From contig JBOIEE010000036.1 in assembly GCA_050740975.1 (NCBI GenBank), forward strand, positions 1-18,088: 18,088 nucleotides of DNA, given 5' to 3'. The notes below the pieces were generated by a model. The model saw nothing but the letters and a program-made list of their open reading frames with translations, was not told the origin of the DNA and did no database searches. The DNA is from JBOHHR01 sp050740975 (GTDB lineage Bacteria; Pseudomonadota; Gammaproteobacteria; JBOHHR01). The translations under genes were made by a program, and so were the position numbers. Shown here in pieces: positions 1-5,985 of the stretch. Numbering within the stretch: the stretch's first letter is position 1; every line of letters starts with the position of its first letter.

Positions 1-324
1 GAGCACATCGCTTGCCCAGCCGTAGCCAAAGCTCTCCCAGGCCAATACGTCTACGCCCCTCGCTCCCAGCAGGGACCACAGCGCAAGCTCGAACGCCCCC
101 GTGTTCGAGCCGGGTACGATCGCAAGCCGATGCTCGTCCGGGATCCCCAGCAGCCGTTTCGTGCGCTCAATGGCGCCGGCGAGCTTGGCATGCGCGCGAG
201 GTGAACGGTGATTGCGGCCAATGCAAGCGTCCTGCAACGCGCCCGAGGTCCAGCCTGGGCGCTTGGCGCACGGGCCGGAAGAGAAATGGGGGCAATGAGG
301 TCGAGCTGAAGGAGGTATCTGCAC
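1..324 (-). CDS. serC: Phosphoserine aminotransferase SerC, N-terminal part (cut by window edge)
   Basis: SerC is a PLP enzyme that converts 3-phosphohydroxypyruvate and glutamate to phosphoserine and 2-oxoglutarate in serine (and pyridoxine) biosynthesis. The minus strand reads 108 codons in one open frame to the left edge. Near the N-terminus is HFSSGPCAKRPGW, followed by GRNHRS, then IPDEHRLAIVPGSNTGAFE and ALWSLLGARGVDVLAWESFG, all in the order seen in the HFSSGPCAKRPGW class of SerC. The family usually has GRSHRS, so the Asn for Ser is a small variation. The start chosen is GTG at 324-322, giving about 13 residues before HFSSGP as is usual; no ATG lies in this frame and a TTG at 378-376 is too far upstream. 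The ribosome site is weak. A promoter lies 60-85 bases upstream. The plus-strand reading frame over the same bases is a shadow. Confidence 0.9.
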   Translation of the reverse strand, partial: MQIPPSARPHCPHFSSGPCAKRPGWTSGALQDACIGRNHRSPRAHAKLAGAIERTKRLLGIPDEHRLAIVPGSNTGAFELALWSLLGARGVDVLAWESFGYGWASDVL

Positions 325-361
325 GCTTAGAATGGTAAAGTTTCCGTTGCAGGAACCGTTA

Positions 362-409
362 TTTTGTGCGCCGCACAAAAAATGTACTCCCTCCCCTCTG
401 TATTGTCAA
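362..409 (-). promoter_or_regulatory. sigma70-type promoter of serC with a perfect palindrome at the transcription start
   Basis: On the minus strand there is a perfect -35 TTGACA (409-404), a 17-base spacer and a -10 TACATT (386-381), pointing at serC. Directly downstream, where transcription should begin, is TTTTGTGCGCCGCACAAAA (362-380), a perfect 9-1-9 inverted repeat. A dyad at the start site is a typical repressor position. The one-base centre and lack of a following T run argue against a terminator. The cognate regulator is unknown. Confidence 0.55.
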
Positions 410-499
410 TTTCTTTTAAAAAAACTTTCGGAAGGAAAGCGTGGTTTTTCGTCTTTATCCCGATAGAATAGAATCCATGCTTTCAAAATTGTAGCTTAT

Positions 500-570
500 G
501 GCTGGGTGGCAGAATGGTCATGCAGCGGCCTGCAAAGCCGTGGACGCCGGTTCGATTCCGACCCCAGCCT
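500..570 (+). tRNA. tRNA-Cys (anticodon GCA)
   Basis: The 5' acceptor strand GGCTGGG (500-506) pairs with CCCAGCC (563-569), and the discriminator base is T at 570, as expected for cysteine tRNA. The anticodon loop CTGCAAA holds GCA and is closed by GGC/GCC-type pairing. The T arm contains GGTTCGATTCC. The D arm is the usual Cys form with GGCAGAATGGTCATGCAG. No CCA is encoded (the next bases are CAG), so CCA must be added afterwards. It reads in the opposite direction to serC. Confidence 0.96.
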
Positions 571-721
571 CAGAATGTTATTGCTGCTTTAAGGAAGGGC
601 TTTTGCCACTACCTTTGCCAGCCGTCCGGTACAAAACGCAAGCAACGAAAACACAGCACTGATATATGTTTGTGGATGCACGGTCCGTCGACCGGCCGGA
701 CCGACGAAGACGACAACCTAT

Positions 722-739
722 TGCTTCGAGCACGAAGCA
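722..739 (+). repeat. Inverted repeat in front of the MBL hydrolase ribosome site
   Basis: TGCTTCG, a 4-base loop AGCA, then CGAAGCA form a perfect 7-bp hairpin. It ends two bases before the purine-rich AAAAGG (741-746) that serves as the ribosome site for the ATG at 756. It could affect leader structure or translation, or be an operator half-site pair; there is no T run, so it is not a terminator. Confidence 0.35.
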
Positions 740-755
740 GAAAAGGCGCGGTAAA

Positions 756-1658
756 ATGAACCCCGTCGTTACCGCCTTCATGCATGAACCCACCGGTTCC
801 CTCACCTATGTGGTGCAGGAGCCCGATGGCCCCCAGTGCGCGGTCGTCGATCCGGTGCTCGACTACGACGATGGGGCTTCGCGGACGAGTACGGCGAGCA
901 TCGACCCTGTGATCGCTTGTATTCGAGAGCACGGGCTGACCGTCGACTGGATCTTGGAGACCCATGCCCATGCCGACCGCCTGAGCGCCGCACAGGATGT
1001 GAAGGCGCAGTGCGGCGGGCGGATCGCAATCGGCGAGCACATCGTCCAGGTGCAGCAGATCTGGAAGGAGATTCTGAATTTAGGCGATGAGTTCAAGGCT
1101 GATGGCTCGCACTTCGATCACCTATTCAAAGAAGGAGAGCGTTTTCGGGTCGGGGCGCTCGAAGGGCATGTGCTCTATACTCCAGGCCATACTCAAGCCG
1201 ACGTGACCTATCTCATCGGGGATACCGCCTTCATCGGCGACACCTTGTTCATGACCGATTACGGATCGGCGCGAGCGGACTTCCCGGGCGGCGACGCCCA
1301 CGTGCTCTATCGTTCGATCCAAAAGCTCTATGCGCTGCCACCCGAGACGCGGCTTTTCCTCTGTCATGACTATTTGACCGAAAAGCGCCAAATACACCGC
1401 TGGGAGACCACGATGGCCGAACAACAGGAACACAACATCCATATCAACGCCGCGACGAGCGAAGAGACTTACGTCCAGTTCCGCAATGGTCGGGATAAGC
1501 AGCTCGCAACGCCAAAGCTCCTCTTCCCGTCGGTGGAAATTAATATGCGCGCTGGTCAGTTTCCGCCACCCGAGTCGAATGGACGCTCTTATCTTAAGAT
1601 TCCCATCACGCGGGCCAAGGCGATCTCCGCAGCGGCGCCAGGGTCAAACAACCCTTAG
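756..1658 (+). CDS. MBL-fold metallo-hydrolase, ETHE1/persulfide dioxygenase-like
   Basis: A 300-residue single-domain metallo-beta-lactamase fold protein, probably cytoplasmic. The closest known type is the ETHE1/Blh/CstB group, whose members oxidise glutathione persulfide or hydrolyse thioesters. Visible metal-site motifs are ETHAHAD (His70, His72, Asp74), TPGHT (His145), FIGDTLF (Asp162) and LFLCHDY (His204). The usual THxHxDH motif ends in Arg75 here instead of His. In ETHE1 the iron uses the equivalents of His70, His145 and Asp162, so a mononuclear site is still possible, while a binuclear glyoxalase-II-type site would be disturbed. The start is ATG 756 with AAAAGG 9 bases upstream; the open frame continues back to 666 but that stretch is low-complexity and lacks homology. 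The neighbours downstream are remnants of redox genes, fitting a sulfur or oxidative stress cluster. Confidence 0.85.
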   Translation: MNPVVTAFMHEPTGSLTYVVQEPDGPQCAVVDPVLDYDDGASRTSTASIDPVIACIREHGLTVDWILETHAHADRLSAAQDVKAQCGGRIAIGEHIVQVQQIWKEILNLGDEFKADGSHFDHLFKEGERFRVGALEGHVLYTPGHTQADVTYLIGDTAFIGDTLFMTDYGSARADFPGGDAHVLYRSIQKLYALPPETRLFLCHDYLTEKRQIHRWETTMAEQQEHNIHINAATSEETYVQFRNGRDKQLATPKLLFPSVEINMRAGQFPPPESNGRSYLKIPITRAKAISAAAPGSNNP

Positions 1659-1707
1659 GGCAAGGCCACCGCTTCAGCGGACACGGCGGCATCCGAGTAA
1701 TCGCGAA

Positions 1708-1854
1708 GTGACCGACCCAGTACGCATAGTTTGTTTCAACATCCGCGGCATCCCGACGCTGGTCGTATTCCGCAATGGCCGCGAGGTCGCGCGCCAATCG
1801 GGCGCCATGCCATTGGATGCGCTGGTGCGTTGGACCCGACAGGCCACAGAACCG
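1708..1854 (+). pseudogene. Thioredoxin C-terminal remnant, fused in frame to a Dps remnant
   Basis: Starting at a GTG (1708) the frame reads into NIRGIPTLVVFRNGREVARQ and then SGAMPLDALVRWTRQA. This is the C-terminal third of a thioredoxin/TrxC-like protein, containing the cis-proline loop (IPT) and the last strands and helix. The CGPC active site and everything before the cis-Pro strand are absent; upstream bases in three frames give nothing recognisable. There is no stop codon at the expected end: the frame passes straight into Dps sequence at 1855. No convincing ribosome site precedes the GTG. It cannot act as a thioredoxin, and I read it as one side of a deletion scar. Confidence 0.75.
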
Positions 1855-2184
1855 GAGTTCGATGAAATCGTCGACGCGGCGGAGGAATACATGGATCTCG
1901 TCGTCGAGCGCGCAGTGCAACTCGGCGGCACAGTGGAGGGTACGCTCCAAGTTGCGGTCAAGCGCATCGAACTCAAGGAGTACCCGCTGGCGATCACGGC
2001 TGAGCTAGACCACATCGCAGCGCTATCATCCGCGCTGGCTGCGTACGGTAAGCGCGCGCGCCGTGCCATTGATCAGACCGACGATCTTGGCGACAAGGAC
2101 AGCGCGGACATCTTTACCGAAATCTCGCGAGGCGCGGGCAAATTTCTGTGGCTCGTGGAGGCACACAACGGAGAGCAATCATGA
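1855..2184 (+). pseudogene. dps: Dps (ferritin-like DNA-protecting protein) C-terminal remnant
   Basis: Begins abruptly with EFDEIVDAAEEYMDLVVE, then ERAVQLGGTVEGT, KEYPLAITAELDHI, and DKDSADIFTEISRGAGKFLW ending in VEAHNGEQS. This matches roughly the last 110 residues of proteobacterial Dps, covering helix B end to helix D. The N-terminal helix with the AHWN-type ferroxidase histidine is missing, so the intersubunit iron site cannot form. It is in one unbroken frame with the thioredoxin tail upstream, making a potential chimeric product of about 158 residues from GTG 1708. The stop TGA overlaps the next gene's ATG (ATGA at 2181-2184), so it may still couple translation to the oxidoreductase. 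Confidence 0.82.
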
Positions 2185-3191
2185 AAACCTGGGAACTGCA
2201 AAACAGCTTTGGCATCGATTCATTGACCCTCACCGAGCGGCCGCAGCCGCAGCCTGCCGCGGGGCAAGTACTCGTGAAAATCCGCGCGTGTTCGCTCAAC
2301 TACCGCGATATGATGATGGTGAAGGGTATCTACGATCCCAAACTTCGCTTTCCGCTCGTTCCGCTGTCAGATGGCGCGGGTGAAATTGTCGCGGCGGGCG
2401 AAGGCGTATCTCGCGTGAGAGTCGGCGACTCGGTTGCCGGCGCTTTCATGCAGAAGTGGCTCGACGGCGGAGCGACCGACGCGAAGGCGAAAAGCGCGCT
2501 GGGCGGAGCGATTCCCGGAGTAGCGGCGGAGTATGTCGCTTTCGACGCGGAAGGCGTGGTGCGCTTTCCAGAACATCTCACGGACGAAGAGGCCGCGACG
2601 CTGCCTTGTGCCGCCGTGACCGCGTGGAACGCACTCGTGACCACGGGCAAGCTCAAGGCCGGCGACACGGTGCTTGTCCAGGGCACGGGTGGGGTGTCGC
2701 TGTTCGCGCTGCAGTTCGCAAAGGCGCTGGGTGCTCGCGTCATCGCCACCTCCAGCAGCGACGCGAAGCTCAAGCGGGTGCTGGAGCTTGGCGCCTCGGA
2801 CGGCATCAACTACAAGGCCACGCCCGAGTGGGGCAAGCGCGCACGCGAAATCACCGGTGGTGTCGGTGTCGATCACGTCGTAGAGGTCGGCGGCGCCGGA
2901 ACGCTAACCGAATCGCTGCGTGCCGTGCGCATGGGCGGCCGCATCAGCCTGATCGGCGTTCTGTCCGGCGGCGGCCAAGTGGATCCGAGGCCGATCCTGA
3001 TGAAGAACGTGTGCGTTCAAGGCATCTTCGTCGGCAGCCGCGCCATGTTCGAGGCCATGAACGATGCTATCGCCCGCCACCGGGTGCGACCCATTGTGGA
3101 CCGCGTGTTCCCCTTCGGCGAGCTCCCAGATGCACTGCGCCACATGGAGCTTGGAGCCCATTTCGGCAAGATCGCCCTAAAGGCGCCGTAA
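2181..3191 (+). CDS. Zinc-free MDR family NAD(P)-dependent alcohol dehydrogenase/quinone oxidoreductase-like
   Basis: A 336-residue medium-chain dehydrogenase/reductase. The N-terminal GroES-like domain includes ACSLNYRDMMMVKGIY and PLSDGAGEIVAAGEGVSRVR; the Rossmann domain includes LVQGTGGVSLFALQFAKALG and the MDR hallmark AAVTAWNAL. The Cys and His ligands of catalytic and structural zinc are not visible, which places it with quinone oxidoreductase or zinc-independent members that reduce quinones, enals or ketones with NADPH. Length is normal for the family and the frame is intact. The start is ATG 2181, preceded by GGAGAG at 2170-2175, and it overlaps the stop of the Trx-Dps remnant by four bases. 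The exact substrate cannot be told from sequence. Confidence 0.9.
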   Translation: MKTWELQNSFGIDSLTLTERPQPQPAAGQVLVKIRACSLNYRDMMMVKGIYDPKLRFPLVPLSDGAGEIVAAGEGVSRVRVGDSVAGAFMQKWLDGGATDAKAKSALGGAIPGVAAEYVAFDAEGVVRFPEHLTDEEAATLPCAAVTAWNALVTTGKLKAGDTVLVQGTGGVSLFALQFAKALGARVIATSSSDAKLKRVLELGASDGINYKATPEWGKRAREITGGVGVDHVVEVGGAGTLTESLRAVRMGGRISLIGVLSGGGQVDPRPILMKNVCVQGIFVGSRAMFEAMNDAIARHRVRPIVDRVFPFGELPDALRHMELGAHFGKIALKAP

Positions 3192-3200
3192 CACTATCAG

Positions 3201-3284
3201 CACACGCGGCATCCCATTATCCAAGCGTACGAGCCGGGTGAGCGCTGGCGGTGGTGTTACCCCGATGGGCTGTACCTGGAATAG
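3201..3284 (+). pseudogene. Remnant of a UBP-type zinc-finger protein (C-terminal tail)
   Basis: Just after the oxidoreductase stop, the frame reads RHPIIQAYEPGERWRWCY and PDGLYLE before TAG at 3282. Bacterial zf-UBP proteins end with a closely similar motif of the form TGHPIIRSFEPGEDWxWCY, so this is very probably their last 25 residues. The zinc ligands upstream are gone. The rest of the gap to 3493 contains only a weak 37-codon ORF (ATG 3304 to TAA 3417) that I do not recognise, and the ribosome site of the next gene. Confidence 0.6.
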
Positions 3285-3493
3285 CAACTAGAGAGAACCA
3301 GTCATGGCTACAAAAGATCAGTCCGTTCTCTATCATATACAGCGTCCGGCGAATGAGGAGCATCGCAAAACGAGGTGCCATCGGTTCCTGGCGTGGAGAA
3401 GTGTGGGTGCAAGGTAAACAGCTATTGAGGCACGTCAGGGGAAACCCAGGCATGGGGTTAAACTAAGACACAATTATTTTTTTGGAGGAAAAC

Positions 3494-3919
3494 ATGAAAC
3501 GAAAAGCTTCAGCAGTTTGGCAAGGTGGTCTCAAAGATGGAAAAGGCACAATTTCAACGGACAGTGGAGTCCTATCAAATACCCAGTATTCATTCAGTAC
3601 CCGCTTTGAAAATGGCATTGGCACCAACCCCGAAGAGCTTATTGCCGCAGCTCACGCAGGATGCTTTTCGATGGCTCTCTCAGGACAACTTGGGAACGCA
3701 GGCTTAGTAGCAGAAGGTATAAATACGACGGCTGCGGTAACTTTAGAAAAAACGGACGCTGGGTTCACAGTGACTGAGGTACACCTAGACGTAAGAGCAA
3801 GGATTCCAGGGGCGAGCCAAGAAGTATTTGCAACGGCGGCGAACAATGCGAAGACAGGATGTCCAATCTCACGATTGCTGAATGCGACGATCACGATGGA
3901 ATCAAAGCTTGAGTCGTAG
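3494..3919 (+). CDS. OsmC family peroxiredoxin
   Basis: A 141-residue OsmC/Ohr superfamily protein, a thiol peroxidase that reduces organic hydroperoxides in the cytoplasm. The two catalytic cysteines are present: Cys57 in HAGCFSMALS and Cys123 in KTGCPISRLL. The N-terminal KASAVWQGGLKDGKGTIST and GTNPEELIAAAHAG are typical of the OsmC branch rather than Ohr. Start ATG 3494 has a strong GGAGG at 3484-3488. Compared with its neighbours the gene is visibly more AT-rich (many AAA, TTT and ATA codons), suggesting a different origin. It fits the oxidative-stress theme of the MBL, Trx, Dps and MDR genes upstream. Confidence 0.93.
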   Translation: MKRKASAVWQGGLKDGKGTISTDSGVLSNTQYSFSTRFENGIGTNPEELIAAAHAGCFSMALSGQLGNAGLVAEGINTTAAVTLEKTDAGFTVTEVHLDVRARIPGASQEVFATAANNAKTGCPISRLLNATITMESKLES

Positions 3920-3981
3920 CTGTTACCGCAATCAGCGAAGGCGACGCTTTGGAAATCATGGATCCGATGAAGGGAAATAGC

Positions 3982-4651
3982 ATGACTAAAACGGCCTTGT
4001 TACTTGGCGCAAGCGGCCTTGTGGGAGGGCATTGCGTGAAGCTGCTGTTGGAAAACGCCTCCTACCACAAAGTTATTGCCTGGGTACGAAAGCCCATCCC
4101 GCTCCCAGCATGCGAAGCTGTTGCTAGAGGTGGTCGATTTTGAGCACTTGGATCGCCATGCTTCCACATTAGGAGCAGTGAGTGAGGTCTTTTGCTGCTT
4201 GGGCACCACCATCAAAAAGGCTGGCTCACGAGACGCTTTTTACCGGGTCGATTTTACCTATCCCTACGCAATCGCCCAGATGGCTGCCCGGAATAAAGTC
4301 CAACAGTTTTTGATCGTCACCGCCATGGGCGCGGATCCTGGCTCTTCGATTTTTTATAATCGGGTCAAAGGCGAAGTCGAAGCTGCGCTCGCCAAGCTGC
4401 CGTTTCGCGGTCTGCAGATCCTCCGGCCTTCCCTGCTTTTGGGTGAGCGCCAAGAATTCCGCCTCGGTGAGAGAGTGGGGATTTTTGCCTCCAAGCGGCT
4501 TTCATTTTTGTTTGTCGGGCCTTTGCGGAAATATCGCGCCATCGAAGCAAGCGTGGTGGCGTATGCCATGGTTCAAATTGCGCAGCAAAACGTGCGAGGC
4601 GTCAATATCTTCGAATCGTGGCCGCTACAAGTCATCGCCGCAAGGAAGTGA
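3982..4651 (+). pseudogene. NAD(P)H-binding Rossmann protein (oxidoreductase/NAD-dependent epimerase-like), frameshifted
   Basis: Frame one starts at ATG 3982 (AGGGAA at 3971-3976) with TALLLGASGLVGGHCVKLLL, a dinucleotide-binding GxxGxxG-type motif, and VIAWVRKPIPL, then ends at TGA 4141. Frame two continues with QHAKLLLEVVDFEHLDRHA, VFCCLGTTIKKAGSRDAFYR, QFLIVTAMGADPGSSIFYNR and LQILRPSLLLGER to TGA 4649. Joined, they make an intact atypical short-chain NAD(P)-binding protein of about 222 residues. The break is one extra C in CCC at 4104-4106. Because both halves are otherwise undamaged, this is either a very recent mutation or a sequencing error. The stop is 7 bases before the patatin gene. 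Confidence 0.85.
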
Positions 4652-4658
4652 AACCCCT

Positions 4659-5813
4659 ATGGCAGAAAAAAACAACCGCCACATCCTAGCATTGGCCGTC
4701 AGCGGTGGGGGTGCTAGGGCGGCGTATCAAGCGGGATTTTTGCAGGGGCTCGCGGAGCATTACCCTGATCTCGAAATCCCGATCGTGACTGGAGTCTCGG
4801 CCGGGGCTATCAACACAGCCTACCTTGCCAATCACCGAGGGACGTTTCGAGAGAAGGTCAAACACCTCGCGGCGGTCTGGGAAACGCTTACTCTAGATCA
4901 CGTTTTTCGAGTCGACGCCGGGTCTATTGCGAGGCAGGTCGCGCGTTGGAGCGTACGCCTGCTCATGGGGAGGGCTTCGCACGTCATGGAGACCCGTAGC
5001 CTGGTCGACGCCTCTCCGTTGCAGGCTTTATTGGAGCAGGTATTGAAACCGGTGTCTGGTGTGCTGGCCGGTATTCACGAGAATCTTTTAGAGGGCCGCC
5101 TGCGTGCGGTCGCCATTACCACATCGAATTATTCTACAGGCCAGTCGGTAACCTGGGTCCAGGGGATAAATTTAGTGCCCTGGACACGCGCCCACCGTAA
5201 AGGCATCCCCTGCACGCTGTGCGTAGATCACATATTAGCCTCTGCCTCGCTACCGCTTTTCTTCCCGGCCGTGAATATTGGCGGATGCTGGTACGGTGAT
5301 GGCGGGATCAGAATGACTGCACCGTTGGCGCCGGCTGTACACCTGGGCGCCGATCGCATCTTGGCGATCTCGACAAAATATGCACCGTCCAGCGAGGAAG
5401 CCGATTGCCCCAATATCAACGGCTATCCACCTCCCGTGCAAGTGGCCGGTGCCCTGTATAATGCGCTCTTCCTCGATGTGTTTGATTACGATGCCTTGCG
5501 TATCGAACGTATCAACTCGCTGGTGAAGCATGTCCCGCTCGACAAGCGGGGCGGATTGCGTTGTGTGAACCTATTGCTGCTGAGGCCCTCATGCGATCTG
5601 GGCAAGCTCGCGAACGAATATGAGCCCGAGCTTCCGAGCGCCTTCCGCTTCATGACCCGAGGTTTGGGCACGCAAGAGACCCGATCGAACGATATCTTAA
5701 GCGTATTGATGTTTCAGCCAGACTACCTGCGACGGTTGCTGGACTTGGGCTATGCGGACGCAGAGACCCGCCGCGAGGAAATCGCCGCGTTCCTTGCGAA
5801 AAACAGTGTTTGA
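4659..5813 (+). CDS. Patatin-like phospholipase
   Basis: A 384-residue patatin-family acyl hydrolase with a Ser-Asp dyad that cleaves acyl chains from phospholipids or other lipids. Visible motifs are SGGGARAAYQAG (oxyanion loop, residues 15-26), GVSAG with nucleophile Ser47, and YGDGG with catalytic Asp214. No signal peptide is apparent, so it is probably cytoplasmic or peripherally membrane-bound. ATG 4659 is chosen because the family begins about 15 residues before GGGxR; the open frame upstream overlaps the preceding gene and is not homologous. It follows the frameshifted Rossmann gene by 7 bases and is probably co-transcribed with it. It is convergent with the STAND gene, and I see no clear terminator in the 172-base gap. 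Although patatins act as effectors in some defence systems, nothing here links this one to such a role. Confidence 0.9.
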   Translation: MAEKNNRHILALAVSGGGARAAYQAGFLQGLAEHYPDLEIPIVTGVSAGAINTAYLANHRGTFREKVKHLAAVWETLTLDHVFRVDAGSIARQVARWSVRLLMGRASHVMETRSLVDASPLQALLEQVLKPVSGVLAGIHENLLEGRLRAVAITTSNYSTGQSVTWVQGINLVPWTRAHRKGIPCTLCVDHILASASLPLFFPAVNIGGCWYGDGGIRMTAPLAPAVHLGADRILAISTKYAPSSEEADCPNINGYPPPVQVAGALYNALFLDVFDYDALRIERINSLVKHVPLDKRGGLRCVNLLLLRPSCDLGKLANEYEPELPSAFRFMTRGLGTQETRSNDILSVLMFQPDYLRRLLDLGYADAETRREEIAAFLAKNSV

Positions 5814-5985
5814 AGCCCACCGAAGCACGAGTGATCGCGCACGATGACGTTCAGTCTTGCCATCATTACTTTTCGTGCATTTGCGAACGCTCAGGCCACG
5901 GGCGGGACAGAAAGCGCTGAGCTTGCAAACCGTCCCCAGCCAAAACCGAGATCTCGCGTCATTGACAACTGACAGGTTTAAAATC

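Noticed and set aside
12..338. Plus-strand 108-codon open frame
   Set aside because: It lies antisense to serC, whose minus-strand frame has clear family motifs; the plus-strand product is low-complexity Arg/Ser/Pro.
362..380. Intrinsic terminator
   Set aside because: The dyad has a one-base centre and no T run in a useful place, and it sits at the start site of a good promoter; an operator fits better.
3304..3417. Short plus-strand ORF of 37 codons before osmC
   Set aside because: It has an ATG but only a weak ribosome site, and its product is not recognisable; support is too thin to call a gene.
4659..5813. Patatin gene as effector of a CBASS-type defence system
   Set aside because: No cyclase or other CBASS partner is nearby, and it appears to be in an operon with a housekeeping-like NAD(P)-binding gene, convergent with the STAND gene.
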